From assembly GCA_049487715.1 (NCBI GenBank), contig CP150562.1, positions 620,001 through 684,000 of the forward strand: DNA of 64,000 nucleotides, given 5' to 3'. Made by a program: the position numbers and the translations under genes. Source of the stretch: Pycnococcus provasolii (lineage: Eukaryota; Chlorophyta; Pseudoscourfieldiophyceae; Pseudoscourfieldiales). Below are positions 46,720 through 55,385 of the stretch, in pieces. The notes beneath the pieces are model-generated. The model did no database searches, was not told the DNA's origin, and saw only the letters and a program-made list of their open reading frames with translations. Numbering within the stretch: position 1 is the first letter of the stretch; the number at the start of each line of letters is the position of its first letter.

Positions 46720-47634
46720 TCAGCGTTCGTTTGCGCGTTCATTGCGATCGTCAAGTGAGCACCCGGCACCGGCACAGTCGAGCTTGCCCCACCTCTGCGC
46801 CATTCTGTCGCACGAGAACTGGGGCTTGTCGAGTCTTTCATTGACGGCGTTGTGTGCGCGGCAGAGCCACTGCGAGAACTCGTAGCCCGAGCTCACCTCG
46901 GGCGGGTCGTTGCGCACAAGTTCTCCGAAGTGGCGTGCGCAGTCTCCGCAAGGGTAGATTCGCGTCAGCACGTCGACGAGCGTGTTGACGTCTCGTCTCT
47001 GCTGCTTGGACAGTCCGTCCTCGGGTAGCTGTGCCGCGAGCGTGTGCAGGAGCAGCCACGTCGCCCGCCCCACATCCTCCTTTGTGGTTGTCGCCGTTTT
47101 GGACGACGATGAAGTAGACGTGCGAGGTGCTGCGGACGAGTCATTTCGAACGAACCCGAGGCTCGCCAAGAGCGGCAGGACCTGCTTCGGCCATCTCCTC
47201 GTCCTTTTGTTTGGTTCGTCGTCGTCGTCGTCGCTTATCTGTTGATCCTTCGCGATGGACATGGACGCCAGCGGCAGTTGGACATCACGCATGACGCGTG
47301 GAACACGGACATGGCTAGCCTCTGCAGTCTGTTTCTCCGTTTGTCGTCGTCGTTGTTGTGGTCGCGAAACCAACGCCGTATTTGCGCTACCACCGTAGCA
47401 GCCAGTCCTTGAAACGCCGGCGCCGACATGGTGAGGATGGTCGTATCGAGAAGGCGTAGAAGTGGCGGAGGACCTTTCAGGAGGGACAGGGACTCTTCTT
47501 CTTCTGAGCAGCTTCATACGAGCACGAGCACTCACAGGAGCAGAGGGAGAGGGAACGTCTTGAAGAAGTGAGCCTGTGGTGTCTTCCGAGTGCTGCTGCT
47601 CCGTCATGGAACAACAAGGCGTCGGCATGTTCAT
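46720..47634 (-). CDS. ERV1: ERV1/ALR-type FAD-linked sulfhydryl oxidase
   Basis: This 304-residue protein oxidises Mia40 or Mia40 clients in the mitochondrial intermembrane space. The conserved domain lies near the C-terminus: RATWLLLHTLAAQLPEDGLS, the active-site pair YPCGDCARHF, then YEFSQWLCRAHNAVNERLDK. A structural CX16C pair spans WLC to SC. At the extreme C-terminus WGKLDCAGAGC gives a CX4C pair, the position of the shuttle disulfide in plant Erv1, whereas yeast and human have it at the N-terminus. The first 200 residues are Arg/Ser/Thr-rich and low-complexity. The longer frame begins with TTG, so ATG 47634 is used. The twin-CX9C CMC2 homolog in the same window is a typical client type. 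Confidence 0.9.
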   Translation of the reverse strand: MNMPTPCCSMTEQQHSEDTTGSLLQDVPSPSAPVSARARMKLLRRRRVPVPPERSSATSTPSRYDHPHHVGAGVSRTGCYGGSANTALVSRPQQRRRQTEKQTAEASHVRVPRVMRDVQLPLASMSIAKDQQISDDDDDEPNKRTRRWPKQVLPLLASLGFVRNDSSAAPRTSTSSSSKTATTTKEDVGRATWLLLHTLAAQLPEDGLSKQQRRDVNTLVDVLTRIYPCGDCARHFGELVRNDPPEVSSGYEFSQWLCRAHNAVNERLDKPQFSCDRMAQRWGKLDCAGAGCSLDDRNERANER

Positions 47635-47730
47635 GGATTTTTGGCTTTTTTTTTTTTTGCGGGAGGGGGATTTGAAAAACAAAATCAGAAGGGCAGGGCC
47701 ATCCCGGGAATCTCCGCCTGGGCCAGCTGG

Positions 47731-47757
47731 GTTAGGGTTTGGGTTACCCTAGGGTTA
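47731..47757. promoter_or_regulatory. Telo-box pair upstream of ERV1
   Basis: GTTAGGGTTTGGG, then TTACCCTAGGGTTAG, which contains the palindrome ACCCTAGGGT. It lies about 100-125 bases before the ERV1 ATG (minus strand) and just past the EFCAB11-like stop. The role is inferred from recurrence. Confidence 0.4.
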
Positions 47758-47847
47758 GCTGGGTTTGATGAATTGGTTGGGGTTTTGGTTTGGTTTTGGT
47801 TGTTTGGGGTTTTGGTTTTACACGATGATTTTTTGAGTTTTGGCTTT

Positions 47848-48429
47848 TTATCTCCTGTGCATGGCGCGCCTGAGGTGGTCCGTGACGTCCCGCGCAGTCA
47901 GACGCCCGTCGCCGTCGTCGTCGAGCGCGTCGAGCGCGTCCGCCAACGCGCCCACTGGCTGGTTCGCGCCGCGCCGCCCGCCGAGACTTGCGAGACGACG
48001 GCAGTCGAGAAAACCTTGCTGGGTCTCGTCGAGCGCGCGAAACGCCGCGCGAATCCACTCCTCCGGGTCCACGGCGGCGTGCCTCGCTTGAACGTACGCG
48101 CAGAACGTGTCGCGGTCGACGCCATCCTTGCCCGCCCTTCTGGCGCTCTCCACCACCTGGTTGATTTCGACGCGCGTAGGCTTGTATCCGAGTGTCGCGA
48201 CGAGCGCGCACTTAAGCTCGAACGGCGCGAGAGTGACGTCGGCTGAGCTTCTGTACGGGACGTGCTCCTCCGCGGTGTCATTGTCATCCCCCGACGACGA
48301 CGCGTATATGTCAAAGACGCGCGACGCGTACTGCGGTCGCATCAAGGACACGGACACTCCCATGCCCATGCCCATGCCCATGCCCGTGGGAGAGTGCGAG
48401 TGCGAGTGGTGGGCAAGGTGCGTGGCCAT
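47848..48429 (-). CDS. EF-hand protein, EFCAB11-like
   Basis: This 193-residue protein is calmodulin-like in organisation. The order FELKCALVATLGYKPTRVEI, NQVVESARRAGKDGVDRDTF, WIRAAFRALDETQQGFLDCR and ALDALDDDGDGRLTARDVTD closely tracks human EFCAB11. Only the last loop, DDDGDGRLTARD, has a near-complete Ca2+-binding pattern (Asp at position 12 instead of Glu); the earlier loops lack several ligands. The N-terminus contains a short MGMGMGMGMG run encoded by ATGCCC repeats and a His-rich start. It is divergent from DNAJC8, with 149 bases between starts and telo-boxes inside. Confidence 0.72.
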   Translation of the reverse strand: MATHLAHHSHSHSPTGMGMGMGMGVSVSLMRPQYASRVFDIYASSSGDDNDTAEEHVPYRSSADVTLAPFELKCALVATLGYKPTRVEINQVVESARRAGKDGVDRDTFCAYVQARHAAVDPEEWIRAAFRALDETQQGFLDCRRLASLGGRRGANQPVGALADALDALDDDGDGRLTARDVTDHLRRAMHRR

Positions 48430-48480
48430 GGCGTCGAATATGACAGACAGCGTAGGCGCGGGAAAATGAAAGGGTCAGGA

Positions 48481-48512
48481 TTAGGGTTAGGGTTTAGGGT
48501 TAGGGTTCGGGT
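48481..48512. promoter_or_regulatory. Telo-box array fused to a TTCGGG box
   Basis: TTAGGGTTAGGGTTTAGGGT is followed directly by TAGGGTTCGGG, so the telomere-like unit and the CGGG box are joined. It lies between the divergent EFCAB11-like and DNAJC8 starts. Confidence 0.5.
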
Positions 48513-48578
48513 GGTTCCCTGAGCCTCGAGGGGCTCTCTGCCCAATTTTTTGCTTTCTCCATTTTTCTTCTTGTTTCC

Positions 48579-49454
48579 ATGGCGTCTGCCGATGTTCCGT
48601 CGACGACAACTGCAAATGCCCGTCCAAAGTCCAACCCGTCTGAAGACGAACCTGAGGAGGACGCTGAGCTCTTATTGAAGAGCTTCTTCGCGGACATCAG
48701 GGACACGGACCGAACGCTGGAAGTCGAGCGCGTGCTTGGCGCCTTCAAACTCAACCCGTACGAGTACCTCAACGTCCCGTTCGACGCCGACGACGCCGCT
48801 ATCAAGCGCGCGTTCCGGAAAAGCAGCCTCGTCATACACCCGGACAAGTGCAAACACGAACACGCGAAGGACGCGTTCGAGGCGCTAGGGGCGGCGTACA
48901 AGGTGCTCACAGACGAAACCAGAAAGGCGTCCGTCGATGCGGTACTGAACTACTGCAAGGAGCTTGTCTCTAAGGAGTGGGGAAAGACGGCGGCGAAGGA
49001 TGGAGCCATGCGCATGCGCGCGCTCGTCGCGTCGCAGCGCGGCGAGGAGTACGACTTCACGACGACACCTGAATTCCATAACGCGTGGAAGGCGAAGGCG
49101 CGCGAGGTGATGGCGCAGGCGGAGTGGCGCAAGCGGAAGCAAGCGCTGCGCATCAAGGACGAGGAGGGGCGGCAGCGTGAGCTAGAGGAGGAGCAGCGGG
49201 ACGCTCGCAAGCAGAAAAGGGAAGCTGTAGCACAGTGGGAGAAAGGAAGAGAGAGCAGAGTGGACACTTGGCGCGGGTTTCACAAAGGCGGTGGGCAGTC
49301 TGGTGGTTCGTCTGCTGCTGCTGCGGGTGCTGCTGCGGGTGCTGCTGCGGGTAGTGCGGCGGGTAGTGCGGCAGCTGCGCCAAAGAAATCTACTGCTGGA
49401 CCGAGGAGAGGTGTCGTGGGTGCCATCAAGCCACCCAAGGTTCGGATGCAGTGA
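48579..49454 (+). CDS. DNAJC8: DNAJC8-like J-domain protein
   Basis: This 291-residue protein is a homolog of DNAJC8/SPF31, a nuclear J-protein associated with spliceosomes. The J domain at about residues 62-110 has FKLNPYEYLNVPFDADDAAI, KRAFRKSSLVIHPDKCK with the HPD motif, and AFEALGAAYKVLTDETRK. Beyond it, a long charged helix with Arg/Glu/Lys (RRELEEEQRDARKQKR type) leads to RESRVDTWRGFHKGG. The last residues, KPPKVRMQ, closely follow the RVDSWRNF...RPPKVKME ending of human DNAJC8. An Ala/Gly run near residue 250 is low-complexity. Confidence 0.92.
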   Translation: MASADVPSTTTANARPKSNPSEDEPEEDAELLLKSFFADIRDTDRTLEVERVLGAFKLNPYEYLNVPFDADDAAIKRAFRKSSLVIHPDKCKHEHAKDAFEALGAAYKVLTDETRKASVDAVLNYCKELVSKEWGKTAAKDGAMRMRALVASQRGEEYDFTTTPEFHNAWKAKAREVMAQAEWRKRKQALRIKDEEGRQRELEEEQRDARKQKREAVAQWEKGRESRVDTWRGFHKGGGQSGGSSAAAAGAAAGAAAGSAAGSAAAAPKKSTAGPRRGVVGAIKPPKVRMQ

Positions 49455-49490
49455 TAAAAAAAAAGAAAAGTTGTCTTTGTAATATTACAC

Positions 49491-51587
49491 TCAAATTTCA
49501 AACTTCAAGTTGTTACACTTCTGCGCCTCCCCCAGGCTGCGCAGCGATTCTGCAAGCTCGGTGCGACGGCGCTTTGACGCAGGCACGGGAAGATCAAGGA
49601 GTGCCTCGCGTAGTACGATGTCGTCAATCGGGTCATGTTGCACCGCCGCTTTTGCCGCCGCCAGCAAACCTTCCGCCGATGGAACGGTCGGGGCGGGGGC
49701 GGCAAATGCAGCAAGATCCTCTCCATCCAACTCCGCCACGTTGTTGCCTTCGACTTCTGCACGTGCAGCGTGAGCACGATGCAGCGCGACGTGAAATTTT
49801 TGCATGATGGGATTTGGCGTCGTCTCAGGTGCGAGTTCGTCGTCAAGGTCAAGAAGTCTGACGGAACGCCTCGCCGCATTCAACTGCGCTTCGCTAGGCT
49901 GCTCGCGAGGTTCATCGGCGATGGCATGGTGCATCTTCACATCGTCTTTGAATGGAAGTCGCGAATACAGCAGCGCGTCGTGCGGGGTTCTATTTGTTGC
50001 GGCACCGGGTGGCAGGCTGGCATCCGCCGGATAAGGTACGAGCACACCGAGCTCAACTTTGGTTCCAGTTCCGTCGTCGAGTCGCACGATTGCTACCACA
50101 TCCTGTTCCAGCATGGAGCGGCAGAGTGCCCCGACGACGAGGCGCGAGGATGTGCTCGGGGTGAGGTGCTTGCTGCTCGCCTTCTGCGGATTCGACGCGC
50201 ACACAACCTCTGCAGAACTCATCCACAAATGGCGTGGGACGCAGTTGCGTGGAACGAAGCTCGTCACGAGCATGCTTCCTCCAGGCAAATCGTCCGCATG
50301 CTTGCTCTTTCTCATAGCCTCGAGGCGTTCTTGGTTGAGCCTTTCAAACTCCTCGTCGCGTACTGGCAGCGAGTCACGGCCATATGTCTGCATCTTCATC
50401 GTCTTGTCGACCGTCATGACTCTCGACGACGACGCGGGATCGCTGGCGTACGGGCTCGCAGCCTCCGCAGCCGCAAGAGCCTCCGCATCGCCGGGCTTCG
50501 GTCGGTAATACTTCGGAAGGAAGTCGTCATCTTGGTCTTTCCACTCCTCTCTCATTTTCTGAAAGGGGCTCTTGGGTGGCATGTTTGCTGTAACTGGCAC
50601 CAGTCCTGGCGACAGTGGCGTCGCCGTCATCGCGGATGGTTCGCGTGCTGGAGAAGTCGGCAACTGCAGCTTGACGTACTGCGTGTCCCTTTTGATGTCC
50701 GGGTCACCACCTCTTGGAACAGCCTCCTCCTCCGCCTTGTAGTACATCGCCATGTCCACCGCCATCCAGCGACCACCTCCTATGCACAACTTGTGTATTT
50801 TGCTCTTGTGCGTTTGCATTGGCTTGGTTTTCAGCTTATTCAGACGCACCGCGCACACTTCCGAGACGTTGCATGCGTGCCTCATGACAAACTTGGCGCT
50901 GGTCAAGCCGTTCAGAGACTCCGCAAGTGCCCACGCACGCCGTATGCCAGCGTGAGGCGTCGTCCGTTTCCAACCTTGGTAGTGCGGGTCGACGGCAACG
51001 AGCTCGACATTCTGCACGACGTCCCCGTCGACAAAATTTCGAACGTATTCCGCATCCCCGCCTTCTCTTGCTTCGTCGTCCAAAGCGCACGTCAATGGCG
51101 AGAACACGGTAATGTGCGCCTTTCTGGTTTTTGTTTCTTCAGGGAGCTCTGTTCGAGCGACATAGCACGCGACGGCGAGCGCCTCCAGCCAGTCTGCTCG
51201 TTGAGCACTTGAAGTGGCGTTGGCGTTGGCGTTGGCGTTGGCGGTGCTTACCAGTTCTTCCTTATTTTGCTTGTCGAGCAGCCACGAGAGGAGCGCATCG
51301 TTCGGTTCCTGCAGGTGCCTTGCCACGACGATTGCGTTGTAGTCGTCGTAGGACGCAAGCTCTGCTGACGACTCGAGGAACGCGTCACGCAGCGGGTTAG
51401 CTGTCTGAGAGGATCCGAACACGACGACGGCGATTCGCGTATTTTTGTGCGTGTCGCCCTCGGCACGGAAGCACAGCTGCGCTTTCAGAAAGCACGCGCG
51501 CCAGACGGCCGCCATGCACTTTGGCGACCGCTTCGCGAGCGTGGCGTCAACGCACAGCACGTGCGCGTTTATCGTAGACGTCGCCAT
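49491..51587 (-). CDS. KU80: Ku80 (XRCC5) DNA end-binding protein
   Basis: This 698-residue protein is a predicted Ku80 subunit for non-homologous end joining and telomere protection. The N-terminal vWA domain includes HVLCVDATLAKRSPKCMAAV, VVVFGSSQTANPL and NVELVAVDPHYQGW. The DNA-encircling core has MQTYGRDSLPVRDEEFERLN, CVPRHLWMSSAEVVCASNP, LVVGALCRSMLEQDVVAIVR, GVLVPYPAD and LLYSRLPFKDDVK, which match the Ku core order. The C-terminal TPNPIMQKFHVALHRAHA supports Ku80 rather than Ku70. A (GC/GTTGGC)n Asn/Ala repeat near 51216-51243 is inserted in the vWA domain. No DNA-PKcs-binding tail is recognisable. TTAGGG units lie 53 bases before the start. Confidence 0.85.
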   Translation of the reverse strand: MATSTINAHVLCVDATLAKRSPKCMAAVWRACFLKAQLCFRAEGDTHKNTRIAVVVFGSSQTANPLRDAFLESSAELASYDDYNAIVVARHLQEPNDALLSWLLDKQNKEELVSTANANANANATSSAQRADWLEALAVACYVARTELPEETKTRKAHITVFSPLTCALDDEAREGGDAEYVRNFVDGDVVQNVELVAVDPHYQGWKRTTPHAGIRRAWALAESLNGLTSAKFVMRHACNVSEVCAVRLNKLKTKPMQTHKSKIHKLCIGGGRWMAVDMAMYYKAEEEAVPRGGDPDIKRDTQYVKLQLPTSPAREPSAMTATPLSPGLVPVTANMPPKSPFQKMREEWKDQDDDFLPKYYRPKPGDAEALAAAEAASPYASDPASSSRVMTVDKTMKMQTYGRDSLPVRDEEFERLNQERLEAMRKSKHADDLPGGSMLVTSFVPRNCVPRHLWMSSAEVVCASNPQKASSKHLTPSTSSRLVVGALCRSMLEQDVVAIVRLDDGTGTKVELGVLVPYPADASLPPGAATNRTPHDALLYSRLPFKDDVKMHHAIADEPREQPSEAQLNAARRSVRLLDLDDELAPETTPNPIMQKFHVALHRAHAARAEVEGNNVAELDGEDLAAFAAPAPTVPSAEGLLAAAKAAVQHDPIDDIVLREALLDLPVPASKRRRTELAESLRSLGEAQKCNNLKFEI

Positions 51588-51640
51588 GGCGAGTGAACAA
51601 TGAAGTTCGCCTGCTTTGGGGCAAAGCAGGGCCTTCGCGG

Positions 51641-51684
51641 TTAGGGTTAGGGTTAGGGCTAGGGCTAGGGTTCGGGTTAGGGTT
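51641..51684. promoter_or_regulatory. Telomere-like array upstream of Ku80
   Basis: TTAGGGTTAGGGTTAGGGCT, then AGGGCTAGGGTTCGGGTTAG and GGTTG: seven telomere-type units with a TTCGGG in the middle, 54-97 bases before the Ku80 ATG on the minus strand and 39 bases after the ITPK stop. The position suggests a promoter element; it is also a natural Ku-type substrate only if at a DNA end, which it is not. Confidence 0.5.
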
Positions 51685-51722
51685 GTTGATGTCTTACATC
51701 TAATATCAATAACAAGTGTAAG

Positions 51723-53360
51723 TTACAACAGTGCCGCGCGCACGGCTGCAATGAGAGCCTGCGGCGCACCTTCAGCGTTGCCGAACGACGGCAAATAGTT
51801 GACGTCGATGACGTAAACGCCACCCTTGGGATTGGAGATGACGTCGAAGCCAAACCACCGCAGCCCGAATGCACGTGCGATGTGACCCGCGATCGTTCGA
51901 AGCAAGTCTGCCGGTGGAGGAGGTAGATTGTGAGGTGGCGCTTGTGCGACTGGCATCGACTTGAGCGCGTGAAATGGCACACACGCACGTCCCGCGTTGC
52001 GGAAAAGTGAGGCGGCGTCAGGCAACGACGGAAGAGTCGAGGCGTGGCACCAAAGGTCGTCGTCGTCGTCGCCGCCGTCGTGTTCGCCGTCCTTTCGCGC
52101 GTCGATGCAGTAACACTTGAAGAACACCTCGCCGTGATTAACCAGCCGCATGGCAATGCAGGGGAGGGGCACGGACAGCAGTGCGTCAACAACTGCGCTT
52201 GCATCGGACACCGCACACATGTCATGAGAGCGCGGCGTCCCGCAAGCCTCGTCCGCCTTGAGGAGAATCGGAAATCCAAGCTGATTGCACGCGTCGACCA
52301 CCTGCTCCGGCGTCGTGAGAGGTCCGCTCCAATCAGGCACGGCGGCATGGCATCCGGTGGCCATGGCACATGCCTTGGCGGTGAGCATGAGCATACGCGA
52401 TCGAAAGGACACGCGCTGCACGTTTGGCCACGGATCCAGCAAAGGCACGGGTCTAGGAAGCGAACGCTGGCAGGCGGCTGGCAAGTCGCCGCGTGCGCCG
52501 ATGGTGTACGTGTCCTTGGTGGCGATGGTCAGCGCATCGTCGTTCGTCGCGCACGGGTGCCTGTCCGTCGCCTTGTGCAGCACGGCGTCGGTGGCCTGTA
52601 GCTGGGCCTGCAGTGGCGCGAGAGCGAAGCTGATGGGTGCAAACACGACAGTTCCCGCTTGTGCCGGTGTTTGCGGCGTGACGAGAGGCTGTGGGACTAG
52701 AGGTAGCATATTTGCTCTTCTTAGCGATCGCCAGCGTTTAAGTTCCATCGCCACCTTGACGACAGCACACGGCACGGTCGCTTGTGCGGCTGCTCTCGCT
52801 GCAAACAGTTGGAGCACCTCAAGCGGCGACGTGGGCGCGCCGATGTCGTCGTCAGACGTTGGCGTGATAGTTGCTGTTCCATTCGTGTGTGCTGGTTGCA
52901 CGAGAAGCAGAGCTGCCGAGCACCCTGTGTTGACCGCCGCCCATGTTGCGATTCTCGGCGGAGCGACGACGAGTATGCTTTCCGTGCCTACTCTCCACCG
53001 TGCGGCTGCCTCCTGCACAGCCTCGTCCATTCGCGTTGCTGAATTCGTTTCGATGAGGTTGCATACGAGTTGCGTGGATACGTGGTTGTTTCCCGTGAGT
53101 TTGTCCATCTCCTCGCAGACTCGCACGAGTGCTTGATTCTGCGTCGGCGTATCCTGCGTTCGTTCGTTTCGCGTGACGACGACGGCGACTCTCCCGTTCG
53201 TGGCGTCTCTGATTGCGTCGATCATCGCGGCCATTTCGAGCGCGCAAACACGGTTTTGGTCCGTCACAGATTCCCCAAGGACGATTGGCATGGCGGCGTC
53301 AACGTGCACGAGGCACGCGAGGCACGGCACCCCGGCACTGCCCCCATGGCGCGCCATCAT
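51723..53360 (-). CDS. ITPK: Inositol-tetrakisphosphate 1-kinase (ITPK) with a long N-terminal part
   Basis: The C-terminal half is an ITPK-type ATP-grasp kinase that phosphorylates inositol polyphosphates. SFRSRMLMLTAKACAM matches the helix after the N-domain, and LGFPILLKADEACGTPRSHD matches the KPCVAHGTxxSH ATP segment. PLPCIAMRLVNHGEVFFKCY matches the VQEFINHNAVLYK motif, and LRWFGFDVI and VYVIDVNYLPSFGN match the metal-site FGIDII and VIDVNYFPG. Upstream are about 240 residues with an alpha/beta character, such as CLVHVDAAMPIVLGESVTDQ and ILVVAPPRI; plant ITPK4 has a HAD-like N-terminal domain, but I cannot assign this one. The longer frame begins with TTG; ATG 53360 is used because a promoter box lies at 53413-53423. 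The residue count is 545. Confidence 0.82.
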   Translation of the reverse strand: MMARHGGSAGVPCLACLVHVDAAMPIVLGESVTDQNRVCALEMAAMIDAIRDATNGRVAVVVTRNERTQDTPTQNQALVRVCEEMDKLTGNNHVSTQLVCNLIETNSATRMDEAVQEAAARWRVGTESILVVAPPRIATWAAVNTGCSAALLLVQPAHTNGTATITPTSDDDIGAPTSPLEVLQLFAARAAAQATVPCAVVKVAMELKRWRSLRRANMLPLVPQPLVTPQTPAQAGTVVFAPISFALAPLQAQLQATDAVLHKATDRHPCATNDDALTIATKDTYTIGARGDLPAACQRSLPRPVPLLDPWPNVQRVSFRSRMLMLTAKACAMATGCHAAVPDWSGPLTTPEQVVDACNQLGFPILLKADEACGTPRSHDMCAVSDASAVVDALLSVPLPCIAMRLVNHGEVFFKCYCIDARKDGEHDGGDDDDDLWCHASTLPSLPDAASLFRNAGRACVPFHALKSMPVAQAPPHNLPPPPADLLRTIAGHIARAFGLRWFGFDVISNPKGGVYVIDVNYLPSFGNAEGAPQALIAAVRAALL

Positions 53361-53412
53361 GGGCCTGAGAGAGAGAGAGAGGGGTGGAGGTGGGGTGGGG
53401 GCAAAAAAAAGG

Positions 53413-53423
53413 AAACCCCGAAT
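53413..53423 (-). promoter_or_regulatory. ATTCGGGGTTT promoter box of ITPK
   Basis: The minus-strand box lies 53 bases upstream of the ITPK ATG at 53360. It is sense for ITPK, as in most other copies. Confidence 0.45.
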
Positions 53424-53811
53424 AATCATGACGACAACGTAACCCCTAACTGGAACCCGATTTGCCAAAACACAGGCACCTGCCAGTCCTCTCAGATAAT
53501 AACGAGCAGGTGCAGGTGGAAAAATCCCCTCGATAAGGGGATCCGTCTTAGGCTGGTAAGAATAGGTTGTGGTTCCCTCCCCTCCTCCTCCTCCCTGCTG
53601 TTCCTGCGCAAACCCACCTTACCTTTTTTTATGCAGGGTTCGAACGTTTATGCGCGGTTTGGTTTGGTTTGGTGGTTCCTTTTCCACGGATGCTCATTCT
53701 CATTTTTAATCTTATTCTATCTCTGTTGTCTGCGCTGCTTCCGTTGTATACCTCTTCTTCTTCGTTGTATTTATATCCCCTCTGAGTGAGTGAGTCTCAA
53801 GAAGGTTTGTG

Positions 53812-54798
53812 ATGGACTCCGATGACATGGATGGTGGTGCGCCAGTCACCTTGCACGTCTACGAGCTGTCGGGAGGACTCGCGGCGCAAATGTCGCACAT
53901 ATTATTAGGGAAAACGATAACGGGCATATGGCATACCGGCGTGTGCGTGTACGGAAGAGAGTACTTCTTTGGTGGAGGAATCTGCGACGGTGCGCCTGGC
54001 ATGACGCCGTTCGGACCGCCGCACGAACGCGTGACGATCGGAACGACGCACGTGCCACGCGCGATGTTCGAGGAACTGCTTGCAGAGCTGTCCGCGCGAT
54101 TTCACGCGGCGACGTACAGCCTCATGCACAACAACTGCAACCACTTCAGCGAGGAGGTTTGCCAATTTCTCGTGGGGCGGGGAATCCCGTCGCACATTCT
54201 GCAGCTGCCGCAGGAAGTTCTGAGTAGTCCCGCAGGGGCTATGCTTGCGCCGCTGCTCGAAGGATTCGAGGCGCAGATGCGCGGCGTGACGAGCGAAAGT
54301 GCGGCAGTCACGTACGGAGGCGGATATGGCGGCAATAATGGCGTCGGCGTCGGTGTCGGCGTCGGCGGTCTCGCGAGCGCGCTCGCACCGGCTGCAGACA
54401 GTGCGTCGGCAGGGTCGGCGCCGGCAACGCCGCTGCCGACGATTGGCGGTGCAAGGGGTGGCGAAAGACCTTCTTTGGATATGCGACCTCCGCCAAGTCC
54501 ATTTCCTACTGACTTGTTGACAAACATGATGGCACGCACAGCCACCGAGGAGCCGCCGACACCGGTGACTCCCGCCGGCGGCGGGTTTGCAGCTATGAAC
54601 GGAGACGGTGGAGGACGCGTTCCCATCGCGCCGCCTGCGGCGCCGGCGAAGCCACCCGGCGACTCAAACGCAAGTGGTGGTGGTGGCAGTGGCGGCGGCG
54701 GCGGCGGCGGTGGTGTTGGCGACGTTGGCGGTGGAGGTACTTCGTCAGGTGCCACCGCCGACGCGTCCGCACCGCCCGGAGCTCGACGCGCCCTGTAA
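53812..54798 (+). CDS. PPPDE/DeSI-family deSUMOylating or palmitoyl-thioesterase-like peptidase
   Basis: The 328-residue product carries a PPPDE (DeSI-1) cysteine-peptidase domain in residues 1-145. VTLHVYELSGGLAAQMSHIL precedes GIWHTGVCVYGREYFFGGGI, which holds the catalytic His; NNCNHFSEEVCQFL holds the catalytic Cys. GRGIPSHILQLPQEVLSSPA is also typical of the family. The remaining half is low-complexity Gly/Ala/Pro/Ser with poly-Gly and no recognised domain. Family members remove SUMO or cleave ubiquitin chains. The ATG at 53812 follows a GTG, which would extend the frame by one residue. The start is 344 bases from the ITPK box in a divergent arrangement. Confidence 0.85.
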   Translation: MDSDDMDGGAPVTLHVYELSGGLAAQMSHILLGKTITGIWHTGVCVYGREYFFGGGICDGAPGMTPFGPPHERVTIGTTHVPRAMFEELLAELSARFHAATYSLMHNNCNHFSEEVCQFLVGRGIPSHILQLPQEVLSSPAGAMLAPLLEGFEAQMRGVTSESAAVTYGGGYGGNNGVGVGVGVGGLASALAPAADSASAGSAPATPLPTIGGARGGERPSLDMRPPPSPFPTDLLTNMMARTATEEPPTPVTPAGGGFAAMNGDGGGRVPIAPPAAPAKPPGDSNASGGGGSGGGGGGGGVGDVGGGGTSSGATADASAPPGARRAL

Positions 54799-54953
54799 TC
54801 CCGATATTCTGAGACATGTTTTCCACGTTTGTTGTTTTGCCTTTTGTGTTGGATTGGTTTGGCGTTTTCCGTTGGAACGCCGTGCGTGCGCGCGTCGCAT
54901 CGTTTGAAAGAGCAGTTTGTATAAAGAAGGGGATGTTGAGTCAGTTACACGTT

Positions 54954-55385
54954 TTACTGTGCAGCCGCTGCGGCAATTTGCTTCGCCTTCGCTACTCTCT
55001 GCTGCAGCTTGGTGATCTCTCCCTCCGCGGCCGTCATCTTCTGCTCCGCTGATGCGATCGCGGCGTCCGAGCGGCTGACTTCGTTTTGGATGAACTCGAG
55101 ACGCTTGGCTACGTTTGCGCGTGCCTCTGCAATGTCCTGCTTGACGAGACACGGCCCAACAAGTTTGTAGACGCCCGTTTCGTCGTCGTCCTGGTCCACG
55201 AGCGCGAGTTCGTTTTGCACCATTTCGTTTTCGTGTAGCTGCTGCGTCGCCTGGAGTCTCTTTCTGCTGTTGACGTTGACTTCTTTCTGCAGGTTCCTAA
55301 AATCCGTGACGGCGTGGTCGAGCTGCTCGCGCAGCTGGCGCTCGGTGTCCGACTGCGCGACCTTCTCAGAGAACTGCATCTCCAT
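54954..55385 (-). CDS. PFDN6: Prefoldin subunit 6
   Basis: The 143-residue protein is a beta-type prefoldin, one of six subunits of the cytosolic chaperone that delivers actin and tubulin to CCT. Its two long coiled-coil helices flank a beta-hairpin region containing VYKLVGPCLVKQDIAEARAN followed by VAKRLEFIQNEV, the hallmark of PFDN6. The usual length is about 125-130 residues, so an Ala-rich C-terminal tail (AKAKQIAAAAAQ) accounts for the excess. It starts about 110 bases from a telo-box array and is convergent with the DeSI gene. Confidence 0.93.
   Translation of the reverse strand: MEMQFSEKVAQSDTERQLREQLDHAVTDFRNLQKEVNVNSRKRLQATQQLHENEMVQNELALVDQDDDETGVYKLVGPCLVKQDIAEARANVAKRLEFIQNEVSRSDAAIASAEQKMTAAEGEITKLQQRVAKAKQIAAAAAQ

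Noticed and set aside
49635-51212. 525-residue plus frame opposite Ku80
   Set aside because: It is rich in Arg, His, Cys and Trp and is antisense to a well-matched Ku80; a typical shadow.
51677-52369. 230-residue minus frame inside ITPK
   Set aside because: It is an alternative frame of the ITPK kinase half with Ser/Arg/Thr bias and no domain.
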